Shown here: positions 37,601-49,273 of the stretch, piece after piece
How positions within the stretch are numbered: position 1 is the first letter of the stretch
Layout of the letters: each line of letters starts with the position of its first letter
The notes under the pieces: generated by a model
The model's input: only the letters and a program-made list of their open reading frames with translations
Databases searched by the model: none
What the model was told of the DNA's origin: nothing
NCBI RefSeq assembly: GCF_020382885.2
Contig: NC_058499.1
Span: 5,875,872-5,939,871 of the forward strand
Direction of reading: 5' to 3'
Length of the DNA stretch: 64,000 bases
Origin: Scatophagus argus
Taxonomy: Eukaryota > Chordata > Actinopteri > Scatophagidae
Made by a program: the position numbers and the translations under genes

Positions 37601-38423
37601 TTACAGATAGGTCGGCTTTGCGTCAAAAAGAGAGACATCTGACACGTGCATTCAAAGCATGACATGAACTATTACTGTAAAATTATACTTTGGCTACCAG
37701 CTCCCCTATTTAGTTTCTATTTAAACATTTAATAAATGGTTTATAACACTGTAATGTTGTGAGCAGATATGATAATATAACATGTATAACTGCTCCTATG
37801 GTGACATATTCTGTCATTACACTTTTGTTTGACTGTATTGTCACTCAGTGCACACCAGCCTCCACTTCCAGGGGCCCAAAGGAGGAGTTACAGTTGTTGA
37901 AAAATACATTAATAAACACTCACATGTGATTCTAGTTTGCTTTAACTTATCATTACCAAGTACATGTTGATTGCACATGACTTTATGCTTTTCTTTTATT
38001 TTGACGATGGCGTTGACCGTTTCTTCACAGAAATTTGGAAACAAAAGTGTCCTGCGACATTGGTTGTTGCTTGGCTCTGAAGAAAATGTATTGAGCGAGT
38101 GATCTGGTTGTCTTTGCGACAATGGCACCAATAGTAATCGAACTTGGAAACACTTTGAGGATAAAAGTTGAAAAGTTTTCTGATTATGCTCAACAGAAGC
38201 AGGCTGGGTAGAACTGCTCCTGAGCCTGATGTTTCTAATAAAAAGTGGGTCTGCTTTTCTTCCATTTTCTCACAGTGACATCACACTCCGTTACAAAGAG
38301 ACCCGTCGACGCAAACAGGAAGTCCCCGCGGACCGTCCCCTGGGCAACGGCAGCACAGCCACCCCATCTGGACGGAGCAAGCTGAACGGCAGCTCTGAGA
38401 CGGTGCGGCAGAGGAAGTCCTGA
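19931..38423 (+). CDS. ptdss2: Phosphatidylserine synthase 2
   Basis: The enzyme exchanges the ethanolamine head group of phosphatidylethanolamine for L-serine, making phosphatidylserine in the ER and mitochondria-associated membranes. Coding exons: 19931-20163, 24345-24446, 28008-28090, 30100-30167, 30827-30961, 32464-32514, 32849-32962, 34351-34469, 34795-34909, 35476-35621, 36129-36314, 38276-38423. All junctions are GT/AG and in phase; the product is 499 residues. The variable N-terminus (1-65) is followed by [12 protein letters not shown] and the first membrane segment (79-100), with further segments in exons 3, 4, 7 and 9-11. The family core is intact, including [14 protein letters not shown] (exon 5), RDWWMC and [10 protein letters not shown] (exons 7-8), and [15 protein letters not shown] (exon 10). 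The tail after residue 450 is basic and probably cytosolic. The chosen ATG has GCC before it; a longer upstream frame begins only at TTG. It lies head-to-head with cdkn1c and converges on tmem168. Confidence 0.96.
20815..20879. repeat. Long (GT)32 microsatellite
   Basis: About 65 bases of uninterrupted GT, the longest perfect dinucleotide run in the window. It lies in ptdss2 intron 1. Confidence 0.95.
21869..21889. repeat. Poly(A) tract
   Basis: Twenty-one consecutive A in ptdss2 intron 1. It may be the tail of an old retroposed fragment, but no body is recognised next to it. Confidence 0.8.
26304..26321. repeat. (AC)n microsatellite
   Basis: Short AC run in ptdss2 intron 2, within a wider CA-rich stretch. 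Confidence 0.85.
27237..27551 (+). mobile_element. tRNA-derived SINE in ptdss2 intron 2
   Basis: The head looks like a tRNA gene: an A box, TGGCCTAGAGG (27247-27257), and a perfect B box, GGTTCGATTCC (27290-27300), at pol III spacing. A unique body follows, with TTGTGCAAGGCACTTAACCC. The 3' tail, GTAATTTCTCAACTTGGGATTAATAAA, continues into A/T-rich sequence and poly(A). Head, body and LINE-like tail are the standard anatomy of teleost tRNA SINEs of the AFC type. No clear target-site duplication was found. It is in sense orientation in the host intron. Confidence 0.8.
28091..36128 (+). other. ptdss2: ptdss2 introns 3 to 10
   Basis: Introns 28091-30099, 30168-30826, 30962-32463, 32515-32848, 32963-34350, 34470-34794, 34910-35475 and 35622-36128. 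Intron 5 contains the compound CT/CA repeat. Intron 6 ends in a CCT-rich polypyrimidine tract (32793-32820) before the acceptor. Intron 3 has one exon-like segment, described under findings. Otherwise nothing is recognised. Confidence 0.8.
31547..31676. repeat. Compound CCCT/CT/CA/CAGACA repeat
   Basis: CCCT units (31547-31567) are followed by a CT run (31596-31637), a CA run and CAGACA units to 31676. All are read directly in ptdss2 intron 5. Confidence 0.9.
36315..38275 (+). other. ptdss2: ptdss2 intron 11
   Basis: A 2.0-kb intron with CCCT repeats near 36.95 kb and an unusually long open frame (ATG 36891 to 37568). The frame is not in phase with a plausible splice from exon 11, so I do not treat it as coding. 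Confidence 0.7.
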
Positions 38424-41400
38424 GGGGAAGGTGGGGGCACAAGATGCACTCGGTTGGTCGGCAGCAGCTGGAGGTGAAACATCAAGGTTTGATGGGAAAA
38501 AAATGAGTAGACTGAAGAAGAATCATGACACCAAGACACACGTAGAGGCAAACAAATGGACACTGAGACTTTTTTTGTGCCTACAAGTAGTCATTTAACA
38601 GAAGCGAAGGGGCAATTTTCATTTGGTGCATTGTGTAGTTTTTGTCTTATAACAGGGATTTACCTCATTCTATTTTTTATTATAAGAACAAGAACATTCG
38701 GGGAATTGTACACAGGACAAGTTACATCTTTGTGTTATTTATACATTACTCTGGCTGTTGGGTGGTGTGTGGAAAAAGGCTGAATGAAAAAAGAGGTATA
38801 ATTGTGGGAGGAGGGAAAGCAGGACCAAGTGAGAGGGAGCTAGACTGTTGAGCAATAACTGACAACGGTTTCAATTTTCTCAGCTGCACTTTGTCTTAGA
38901 AAACAAGAGATGTGCAACAGGAACGCGTCCGCCACTGTAAATACGCTTTTTTTTGTTTTGTGCAGTCGCATCAGTGCAGGTGAGGAAAAAGGAGAGTATC
39001 TGGAGCAGTGATGAGTTTCTGTTAGGCAAGTGATGTTCAATATCAACATGGGAGTTGGGTTGAAATGAAGCTCGGTTAATAAGGACACATTTGTGTTAGA
39101 TTCGGTCAAAAAAAAAACAGGCAGACGATATCACTGACAGGTCAGGGTTCTCATTTCTTGAAGCGCTGAGCCTCGAGGTCCTTGTAACTGCTGGGGATCC
39201 ACCCTCAGCCTGATGCAGAGGTGGAGAAAACTCCTCTCAGGCTTTGTTCTTGAAAAGAACGTCAGGATTGTAAAAGAAAAAAAAAAAACAAGATGTACCA
39301 TATTCTAGGTATTTAACTGCTGTTATTATACGTGGGATCTAGTTTTGGTGTTTTTTTTGTATATTTGTTATCACTATTGTTATTTCTTTAGGATAAATGA
39401 ACACTAGATTGTAATGAAGTTTGTTTTGTTTTTTTTGTAAAAATGAGACACTGAAAAATCTGCAGCACTCTGTTGAACACATCCATGACAATCACACTTA
39501 GGGGAAGCTTTGCTCCATTCTGATGGAGACATGTTGGTTCACATACAGCACAGTAACAAATGGCAGAGATCTGGATGTTCCTCCGCTGTTAACAGGAACC
39601 GTTGCTCGTTCAGTCACATCAGAATGTGAATTTAATATCCGATTCCTTTACTCTTAAATGTTTTTTGTAGTTAACGGTTACAACCTTTTTACCGTTATTA
39701 TTAAAAATGTTATGTTCTGCAGTGTCTGAACTGGCTGAGACAAAATGAAAACTGGCCTTATCTGAAGAGGGGGGAACTGAAGGTTTAGTTGTGTTTTGGT
39801 TTGGCAAGAGAACCAAGTGCACGTGCAGCAGACCAAAGCTTAGATCACATTCTTGCTAAAGCCATAAACGCGACCCAGATTCATTCGAGCCGCTCAAACA
39901 GCTGTTAAACCTCATTTAGACTCCTTTTCATTTCAACTCGAGCAGAATCCCAAAGCCATCGGGAGCCACCATGTCAGCTTCCAGTCTTTATGTTACTAAA
40001 GCAAATCGACACCAATGAACCAAATCTACTTGGGCAACGAGGGTGTGTTTTAAAAAAAGAAAAAAGATACCTCAACTCCCTTATATGTCTGTAACATTGA
40101 ATGTTTACTTGTGCAGAAGCAGTAGTTTTTGATTTCTTTAACTCTCACAAAGTTTAATATAAAGCTGTGATGATGAGTAGATTTGTTGATTAATCAGTAA
40201 TTATGTTGACGATCGGTTAATAGCGCCAAGCGCAAGTGCTTAACGTTCTCCGGCAGCAGCTTCTGCAATGTGAGGTTTTGTTGCTTTCTTATGTGATATT
40301 AAGTGGAATATCTCTGGCTTTTGGGCCTTGTTTGAGAACATGAAATCAGAACTTGCAAAGGCCATAGTTGACTTTTTTCTGGCTTATTTATAGACAAAAC
40401 GATTAATTGGTCAAAAAAAGAAAAAAGCTGGTTCAGTGATAATGAAAAGTTAGATGTTCTGAACTTTACAAACATAAACTTTACATTGAAAAGAAAAATC
40501 CAGCTTTGTCAAACTTGCATTCCAGTCTGGTTGGACATTTCTCATTCCCAAAGAAGTCCCTCTGAAAGCTTTCGTCTTTTATCTGTTCAGGTCTTGTAGC
40601 TGTCAGGGACTCAGTTGTACATTTCTGTGTTATTCATTGTGTCCCAGTGGTTACACACTACAAAGTGGACATCTGTGAATCTAGCTCCAGGATTTTCCTG
40701 TTCCTGTTAACTATTCTGATGTTTAATGACACTATAGCAAATCTTCTTGTGAATGTAGGCCAGCAGAATCTGCTGTTCCACCAAGAGGGTCTGGTCGTCA
40801 TTTTTGTGTTTATTTTGCCATAAAGCCCAAACTTTAAGTTTGTCATTTCTGTAAGGATCATTCTTAGGCGTATTTAACTTTCTGCATTTTTCACCCTCTT
40901 TTTTGAATATGGAAACTCCTGCACAAATTTCAAATCCTAAAAACAATGTTTAGCAGATGTGTCAAAGTTTGTACTTGTTATCCTGTGATGTGCTAATTCA
41001 GTCGCTTACGAACTTGGTAGAAGTTCAGGAAGTTTGCTTTTCTTCTCCTTTTGTGAAGTGAATTCTGGGTGTGGGCGGGGGACTCACTGTGTACTTGTGT
41101 CCATGCCTTGGATTGGTCGAAATGCTTTCGTTTGAAATCACTGAAGATTTAAACTAAATTAAGTCATGAATTTGCACATCAGTTCTGAAATCAAAAAACA
41201 GTGAATTCGGAAGCTGAACTCATAAATGAGCTGTGGATCAAAATAGCAACCATGTGTTTGAGGGTTGAGTGTAGTATCACTTGCAGCCACATGGGGGTGG
41301 TAGATGTTCTCTTATTGACTCGGCCCCGTGTTTGTCTCCTAGACAATAAGTCATTGCGAACTTGCTGTCAAGGCCATTTTCAACTTGGTTTCTGTATACA

Positions 41401-41480
41401 TGTTAAAGGTCATAAACTGAAATATGCTGCTGCACCACATAATTTTATAACGTTTTCAATAAAATCAACTGAAAACCTGA
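38424..41480 (+). other. ptdss2: Probable ptdss2 3' UTR
   Basis: From the stop codon to just past the first canonical AATAAA on this strand, at 41458-41463, there is no competing gene and sequence is A/T-rich. A 3' UTR of about 3 kb is inferred. An earlier non-canonical site cannot be excluded. Confidence 0.45.
41458..41463 (+). terminator. ptdss2: Candidate poly(A) signal of ptdss2
   Basis: First AATAAA downstream of the ptdss2 stop that I could find on the plus strand. Confidence 0.45.
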
Positions 41481-41970
41481 AGGAAGTTTGCTTGATGTTA
41501 ATGAATCGTGCCCCAAATGAGGCAAGAATCGGTTTACTTTTAAAGAGCAATTCAGCTATTGTGGTTCTCGCGGTTATGCTGCAGGTTGGCAATGAATCCT
41601 AACTGTGGTGACTTCATAATAATAATAATAATTCACTCCCTACAGTTAAACGCTTGCTGTTGGAGAGAAGCTGCGTCCATGCCAGGTTAATCGGTGAACA
41701 CTTTCTGTCGCTACACAGAGAAACGCTCCAGCAACAAGACCAACAGGTTAGACAGGCACATCAAGCAGATGACATCGTCTTGAAACCCTGTTACACTGTT
41801 GAGTTTCAGACATTGTGCCACATCCTATCCCGACAGCAACAATCTGAAAATTAACCTTATTAAATTTTATTTTGGCAACATATACTAATTTATTAACATT
41901 TTCAGCATCACTGGGCAACTACCTGACTGATTAATTTAAAAGTCTCTGCATTTGTTTAATCTCCAGCAAA

Positions 41971-42008
41971 GGATCCACATAAAGTGGTCTACTTCTTTAT
42001 GTGGATCC
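41971..42008. other. Perfect 14-bp inverted repeat with 10-base loop
   Basis: GGATCCACATAAAG (41971-41984) is exactly complementary to CTTTATGTGGATCC (41995-42008). After one mismatch the outer flanks pair for three more bases. It lies between the candidate poly(A) signals of the convergent ptdss2 and tmem168 genes. Confidence 0.85.
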
Positions 42009-42100
42009 CTTGTGCTTGTTTTGAATGGAACATTAGACAGATCATCTTCCCACGTCTGGCACATTAAATTCATGATTTGACAGTGAGGTCTCACTTCTCC

Positions 42101-42106
42101 TTTATT
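42101..42106 (-). terminator. tmem168: Candidate poly(A) signal of tmem168
   Basis: Plus-strand TTTATT reads AATAAA on the minus strand, about 940 bases beyond the tmem168 stop codon. Another copy lies near 41,865. Confidence 0.4.
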
Positions 42107-43047
42107 GCATAGTTTCAACCATTTTTCACTTTTTTCTTACAAGTCCTTCTGCAAACACATGAAACTGATTAGAATAAACCTGCATTGCCCAGTAAACTCC
42201 AAAAAACCCCAGGAAGGAAATGGATCTCATGTGACGCATTTCATTCCTGGCATTTATGATGACATAAATACTGCAGTTCTCTCATATCTCTGCTTGTAGT
42301 GCATTTATCAGTACAGTTTGTCTTTTTAAAATCTTTCTGGACTCCCTGAAGCAGCTGGAGTGTGTTTCAACCGATTCCTCAAAGCTTTACAAAATGCTGC
42401 TACAACAGAAACACAGCAGTGAATTAAATATATTCAAAGCTTGGAGCGTACAAATACACAGTGGAGTACATTAGGGTGTAAAAGGAATCATTTCACAATG
42501 TAAGACAGGAACATAATAACATTTTGAGCTCTAGAAACTGAATATTATTGATGCCTGAGATCTTCCTCTGTAAATGTACCACGGCCACTTTGGTTTAAGT
42601 TTAAAAGGATCAGCTTGGGGAGCTGAATGTTATTTGGTTGTTTCAAAGGCACAAAACGAATGTTCTTAAAATGGTGGAAGGTGGAATCAGAATCATTACA
42701 GCAAATATAATGTAAATAAAAAAAAATGTGCAAAATAGTATCATTGTGCTCAGTCACATTCTATGCTGTGACATGTCTGTTTGACTAGGATGTTAGGATC
42801 TTTAAATCAAAAGCCAAAAACTTTCATTAATCAAAGAATTTGCAAACAATCTAAAAACTGGTTCTAAGAAGACATTTGAAATTGCACCAGTAACTAAGTG
42901 ATTCGTTTTTCAGTAACTAACAAGATACTGGTTAGTGACGAGTTTATAATCCAATAGCTGCCTATTGTCAGGGTCAAAAGAATGTTGCGTATAAAAGATT
43001 CTGTCTGAAATATATTTTGAAAATAAAAATAGCCCTTAGTCACATTT

Positions 43048-46000
43048 CTATGATCGGACCAGTTTGAAGCCTTGGCCGGTGTCCAGTATAGCTGGTGGAA
43101 ACCAGTTGAGTTTGACTCTCTTGAGACATCGCAGGCAGGCGCCGCAGAGCCACAGCAGGTTCAGGCCGCCGCACCACAGGGCCAACTGAACCACCGGGTA
43201 CGTCATCCGGGGGAAATACATTCGCCAGTGGTTGGTCACATCACTTTCTGTCGGCAGGTGCAGCGTGTAGTCACTCCAGTGTTTGGAGATGCCATAAGCA
43301 GCGTAAACTGCCCTGGGCCTTTCCCCCCACCGGATGTTGCTGTTTGAGTTGCAGTTGTACTCCACCCACTGCGAGGTGAAGTCTCCGAGCTGCGGGGGGT
43401 CCTGCTGCTCGACGTCCGTAACCCGAGCGAGCGTCGCGCCCTGTATGGCCACGTACAGACCCTCCACCCTCCTTACCTCCTTCACCCACGGCAACGAGTT
43501 GTCGCAGTCGAGCACCAAGATGAGGCGCGAACAAAAGTTGCTGTTCTTCTCCCTCCACCACTCCAAGATCTGATCAAGACGAAGAGTGTCTCCTCCTGAC
43601 GATGAACACAGAAACCAGCTGATTATTAATCACACTCACACCTAAACTGAGGATGGGAAGAGTAAGATGAAGATTATCAGATTACTAAAAACTAAACTGG
43701 CATTAAGTGGTATGTTAGATTCAAAAAGTGGCCACAGAGTAATTATGAAAATGGCAGATGTTCTTTATCTCACTCACTGGGACTTTTTATCCATGCATTT
43801 TCTATACTGCTTATAGGGTCGTGGGGGAGCTGGAGCCTATCCCAGCTGACTACGGGCGAGAGGCAGGGTACACCCTGGACTGGTTGCCAGTCACAAAGAC
43901 AGACAACCACACACTCTCACACTCACACCTAGGGGCAATATAGAGTAGCACTGGGTCTTTTTAAATTAGTGCTTAATTCGATATCCATAAACACCAGCTT
44001 CATTAAGTCTTGACAGTTAAAATTATGATCACACTCATTATACAATTACTAATCAGAATTACTTCAGCGTGGTGCCCCCCCTCCTCACCTGCCAGCGCCC
44101 ACTCCCCTGAGCGGTGACTGTGACCGCTGTAGAAGATCACGTAGGTGTCGTGACGAGGCCCGTCTGCTGTGCGAAGCTCCAGGAAGGATTTGATCTTGGC
44201 CTGCAAAGCCTCCAGGGTCAACCCGCTGGTGGAATAGTCGCAGCCAAAATTCTCAATCAGGTGGTGGGCGAAGAAGCGCTGCACGCTGTTCAACATGCTC
44301 GTCGAGCGCCTGTTCAGCTCCTGCACCTGGTCTGGAGGCAGGAGCATGGGCTGCCCATCAGGGCTGCAAAGCAGACACATCTCTTTAGGTCAGTCATTCA
44401 GCACAGGTCAGGGGACATCTACTGAGTCATTTCCTAACCTGTAGTTTATGCACACCTGAGACTAAGAACGACTAAGATGTAACCTTTAATATTCCATATT
44501 AGATCCCTACTTTCAATGCCTTGGTTTTAAATGTTTAGCCAAAGCTTATTACAGGAAGGTACTATTTGCCTGCTTGCAAACTTTTAATTTTATGGCCATT
44601 TAAACATCAATTACCCTCCGTGCACAAAAAACAGCTATGTTAGGGTATTGTACAGCAAATAGGAGGAGTAATACAAATACTTATTTAAAGGTGGGGAAGA
44701 TTTTAATATTTTCATCTCTTACAACTCATCATCAAAACAACTCATCAAATCATCACACCACAACCTATAAAGTCTACCTAAATTTGGTGGGTAATTGTTT
44801 CCTTCCATACCTGCAGTAGTTGGTAGGGATGACCACTGCGTAGCCCACACACGTTCCTCCCAGGCTGTTCCCGAGCTCGTGGAAAAGCCCGTGGAACAAA
44901 GACTCCAGAGGCAGGACGAGCAGAAACAGGCTCACAAAGATACTGCTGGAGGCCTGTAGAGCATATTCACATTCAGGTACGTTCTTACTGTGAAACAGCA
45001 AATCTGGATTAAAGGTGAGACAGGAGAAATCTATAACAAAAATGAATCCATGCAGTACTGTTCAATTGAGGGGACTGGATTCAAAACATTAACGGAACTG
45101 AGCAATTCAGCACATCTTTAGAAAAAGTGAATTTAAGAAAGACCATCCTAAGGTCCAAACAAGTGATTCTAAACTCGCTGTTCAGGACACCCAAAGGGAT
45201 TTGCAAGACAAGTCTGAGGGGTTGATAAACAGGCAGGAAAATCAGGAAAAATCTACTTCCACAACACACAATTATATTTATATTCCTGGCTATTCTTAAG
45301 TATTTATGTTTTTCCTTGTAACCAGTGATGAGGGGTCAAGAGTAAAGAAAAATAAAATACCCACACAGTGCTATTCTTTTACTCTATATACCCCATCGAT
45401 CATAAATGTGCACCATTGACTGGATCATTGGAACTGCAAATGGCTTTTGTCTTAGGATGTGGTGGTAGAAATACTTTCACAACAATGTAAAAAGAAAAAA
45501 GTACTAGGAACTAAACAGCAGTATATAATTTGTGTTGGATGCACTAAGCTCTGTGATGGTCAGCTGATCTGGTGTGGCATATAAAAGATGTATGTCTGCA
45601 CCTACCTGCCAACAAAGAGCAGCAACAGCAACAGTTGACACCAGCGTGAAAAGCACCAGGCGTTCAGAGATGAGGCAGAAATGTCTCATGCCCTTTGAGG
45701 CCATGATCTTGTCCAACCCGTTGCCACCTGACCCCTGGGACAAGCACACCCTCTGGCAGTCACTGAGCTTGGTGTGAAAGCCCCACACTGTGATGACAAA
45801 AACCATGTGGCAAATAGTCCAGAAGAGCACACAGACCACGAAACTTGGGATCATCAGGTACCACTGATCCAGGTCCGTCAATTTCCGACCGGCCAGAATG
45901 ATGAAGGTCACCTCCACCGCCAGCAGTGGCAAGAGGGACAGCCGGCGCCACAGGCCCCGCCACACCAGGAAATGCTGCCAGCGCTCGGTCACAGAGAGAC

Positions 46001-46742
46001 CACTGAAGTAGACATCCAGCAGGGGGTCGCAGATGAGCTGGCTGAAAAAGCAGGCGAGGGCGAACGGGTTGGTGGTGATGTTCAGGGACTTGAAGAGCAC
46101 CACGGCGGTGATGACAGCGAAGCAGACCAAGTTGGGAAGCGCAAGAAGAGCCTTCATCCGGAGGGCAACCATGACCGTGGCCAGCGCCACCACCAGCACC
46201 ATCACGCTCATGGACTTCTGGAAGAGCAGTGCCGCGCTGGCGGTGGCAAAGCCCGCCAGCTCCAGCCGCTCCGCCGAGGTGAGGAAGGCAGGACGGTACC
46301 TGGTACACCCAAACAGACGGTCCAGCAGCGCCCAGAGCGTCCTCAGAACCACGCTGGAAAGCAGCAGGTAGTTGGACGCACGCTCCTTCGAGTCGTTCTT
46401 CAGGGCAGGACTGTTGAGAAAACACAGCAGCCCCAGCAAAAACCCGAACCACGGATGTAGTAGACTGAGGCTGACCCTCTCCATGCTGAAGTAGTAGTAC
46501 ATTATACTTGCTATTCCGAGGACAATCAGAGCCAAAACAAAAATGACAAGAAGAATGGTCTCCGCTGTCCTCTCCCACCGCGCATAGAGCCCCAGACACA
46601 GGGCGACCAGCAGGTTGAGACCGGACAGGTAGCCCAGACACCTGACAGACGACCACATGCTCACCTCACCGTTGACCTCCTCCAGACGGGTCATTGCTGC
46701 ATGAAGGCAGTGGCTGACACAGTAGCGTAGAAAACGACACAT
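43048..46742 (-). CDS. tmem168: Transmembrane protein 168
   Basis: A multi-pass membrane protein with no established biochemical function; mammalian copies have been linked to the nuclear envelope/ER. Coding exons 46742-45606, 44953-44811, 44363-44089 and 43595-43048 join in phases 0, 2 and 1 for 700 residues, close to the mammalian length. Near-identity to the family is visible throughout: the start [13 protein letters not shown], the patch [52 protein letters not shown] and the terminal [12 protein letters not shown]. Exons 1 and 2 encode about eleven or twelve hydrophobic segments (residues about 35-410). Exons 3 and 4 encode a mostly soluble domain of about 200 residues, then one more hydrophobic stretch and a basic tail. 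That soluble domain resembles a caspase-like fold (see findings). Transcribed in the same direction as samtor. Confidence 0.95.
43788..43948 (+). repeat. Truncated common teleost interspersed repeat
   Basis: In tmem168 intron 3. The segment reads GGAGCCTATCCCAGCTGACT, then GGCAGGGTACACCCTGGACT, then a CACACTCTCACACTCACACC stretch. This combination recurs across fish genomes. I recognise the repeat but cannot assign its class safely. It would explain the open frame at 43758-43943. Confidence 0.6.
44364..45605 (-). other. tmem168: tmem168 introns 1 and 2
   Basis: Introns 44364-44810 and 44954-45605, flanking exon 2 (44811-44953). Nothing beyond splice sites is recognised. Confidence 0.8.
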
Positions 46743-47180
46743 TTTGATAAGAAAGATTAACTATCCAGGCCAAAAAACAGGTACTCTAAAGAGAGTTGGT
46801 CGGATAAACGTCCGCTATGACATGAAAAATCTCGCCGACACCAAAACCTGAGCTAAAAGTTTTGCTAGCTAACTTGTTGACAGTGGCTAACATTAGCTTA
46901 GCTACTAGCGATGTAGGCGATACATCTTTGCATCTGTCAACGTTAGCGCGGGTTTACATCTTCACAGTCTTTGCGTTATCTTCATCTGATGTCCGATGCG
47001 GTTTTGAAAGGTCTAAGATTAAGCGCCCTCAAACCAGCTGTCAGCAGAGCGACCGGCATATCAGTTCAAAAAGTTTGGTCCCGTCAAAAGTTTTGAGTCA
47101 GTTGACAGCCGCCATGATTACAGCTTCGGCTACGGCAAGTGCTAAGGGTCAAAATTACTTTACCGGCGTTTGTAGGTCTG
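46743..47180 (-). promoter_or_regulatory. tmem168: tmem168 5' region
   Basis: No TATA box is placed convincingly. GCTAAC/GTTAGC hexamers occur at 46868, 46886 and 46942, with further TTAGC/GCTA units between, in sequence containing several CpG sites. This probably holds the 5' UTR and promoter. Confidence 0.45.
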
Positions 47181-49250
47181 CTCTTCACTGAGTCACTTTG
47201 GTTTCCATAGTGAATTTAGGATGTCTTTAACTGAAAAAAATTAGATTCATGGTTCCGTTATGAGCTTATTTACTTCTCTTTTTTTTTACATGTCAACAAT
47301 GAACGTTTACACTGAGGAATGCGTTTCAGCTGAACAACTCGCTTTGTTTCTGTCCGTGTTGCACATTTGAAGGGCACATTTGAGTTATTTTTGCCTACTG
47401 CTGTAGCAATAATTACTGTACAAGGCCTATTCTGTGCCCAAAATGTACGTCAAAAGTCTGTTTCACAATTTAACCCTTCATTCCTGAGGGGAAAAAAGAA
47501 ACTTATTCTTCTAACTCTTCTATTATGTGTAATGTACAGTAACACTACGTGTAATAAAGTATTCCTGGCTCACGATATAGGCCCCAACTTTACTCATGTT
47601 TTCATCCACTACTCATGTTGATAAATATAAACCTGCTATATTATCTCCTGAGTCACAACAGCCTCTTAATAGCAGTACACAAAGCAATATATTGAATGTG
47701 TGAATTCAGAAGTACAATAATAATAATTAAAAAAAAAAACAAAACACACACACAGGCACCTTTCTATTACATTCATTTATAAAAGAGAAATACAACCATA
47801 CTAGAAGCACACATTGTTCTGCATTGTTGAAAAAGTCAATAATGAAGATGAACCATCTCATGCAAATGGATCAAAAGAAACACTGGAAGACAAATGCACC
47901 TATTAATCACAAAGCACACTTCTTCAAAGTCTGAGTATGTGTGATACTGTGAAATGTTTTTTTTTCTTCTATGAAAACAGAGGAGATATCAGCAGAGAGA
48001 TGAGCATTAACTGGGCAATGACATGGGAATGGCGACAATGCACTGAATTACACGAACACTGGAAATGTTTCTTCTTATTCATTAATATGACAAAGGAGTA
48101 CTGGACCTTTGTATGTACTGTTTGACCAAAGAAGCCTGATATTGTTTTGTTAAAAAGGTAAGAATTTCATGTTCCCCAGGGCCATGAAAGTCCGCTTGCA
48201 ACAGTAAATGTGAACAAAGAAGGCACCTTAGACTCACTGGTACTATGTTATGGGCCCATCATATTGGTTGTAAAACTGTCATCATAGGAAAATAATTAAA
48301 TTTTGTGACACCCTTTGGGATCAATGATAAAGTGCCACTGACAAAAAAAAAACAAAAACAAAAAAACAAAATACAAAACATCAATGCAAACTCATTCTTT
48401 CATTCACACCGACAAACCCAAACACACCCACACATTTAGCCTGCTGCTCAGGGACAGGCACAAACACACACTAACATTTCATCTGGTAGTGTCTTTATAT
48501 GAACCTCCCCCTGCAGGATACAGCATCTTCAGATCGGGTCTCGCTTGCCATTACTAAAATCTACAGTTTCTCACCTTGTCAGGGGTTTCAGTATGACAAA
48601 ACAGTAAGTTAGTGCAAATCTCTTCCGTCGAGGTGAATTTTCTGACTGTGAGGTTTTTGGAGGCAGAGTACTAATTGTATTTTCACATCAAAGTTAGAAA
48701 ATGGCATCAAAGGATACTGGTGCTGTAAAGTTCGTTTGATATGGATCACTGACTAGCAGTGTTGTACTATTTCTCTGCTTGAGAACAAAAAGGTACTGGA
48801 AATCTAACGGGAGATCATTCTGAATTAATATTTGTGAGAACAACGAGAGGAGGAAAAAAAGTGTAATACCTACTTTAAAAACACTCGTACCTTGTTACAC
48901 AATGAGTCAACACAGTTACAGTTTCACATTAGTAAACCTAGTAATACTCCTACCATATGGTTCTGAAAATGTTTAAAATGCTACAAATACCACTTCCTTG
49001 TAAAAGATACACGATTCTTTCAGAGGATGCCAAATCAAAGCGGCATTGCCACACTTAACACTGGACAACACCAATGTTTTGACTGTTGAGAATATATATT
49101 TCAAAACAATGATTTTCTTTTTTTTTTGTCTTGGAAAACTAAATGCACAAGATCAGAAAATCTAGCTGCATGACTGTGACAGAAGCAAGCATACCAGTCC
49201 AGTTATTCCATCTCAGTCTTTCCAGTGCAATCAAACTCCTGTCTCACTGC
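47181..49250. other. Intergenic region between tmem168 and samtor
   Basis: A/T-rich sequence with poly(A)/poly(T) runs and short CA repeats. It may include a distal part of the samtor 3' UTR. No gene is recognised. Confidence 0.6.
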
Positions 49251-49267
49251 TCATGTTACCATGTCTT

Positions 49268-49273
49268 TTTATT
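49268..49273 (-). terminator. samtor: Candidate poly(A) signal of samtor
   Basis: AATAAA on the minus strand, about 480 bases past the samtor stop codon. The GT repeat at 49521-49544 would lie inside this 3' UTR. Confidence 0.4.

Noticed and set aside
45760-46656. 298- and 228-residue frames overlapping tmem168 exon 1
   Set aside because: Both are shadows of the real frame, which matches the TMEM168 family along its whole length and splices in phase to three further exons.
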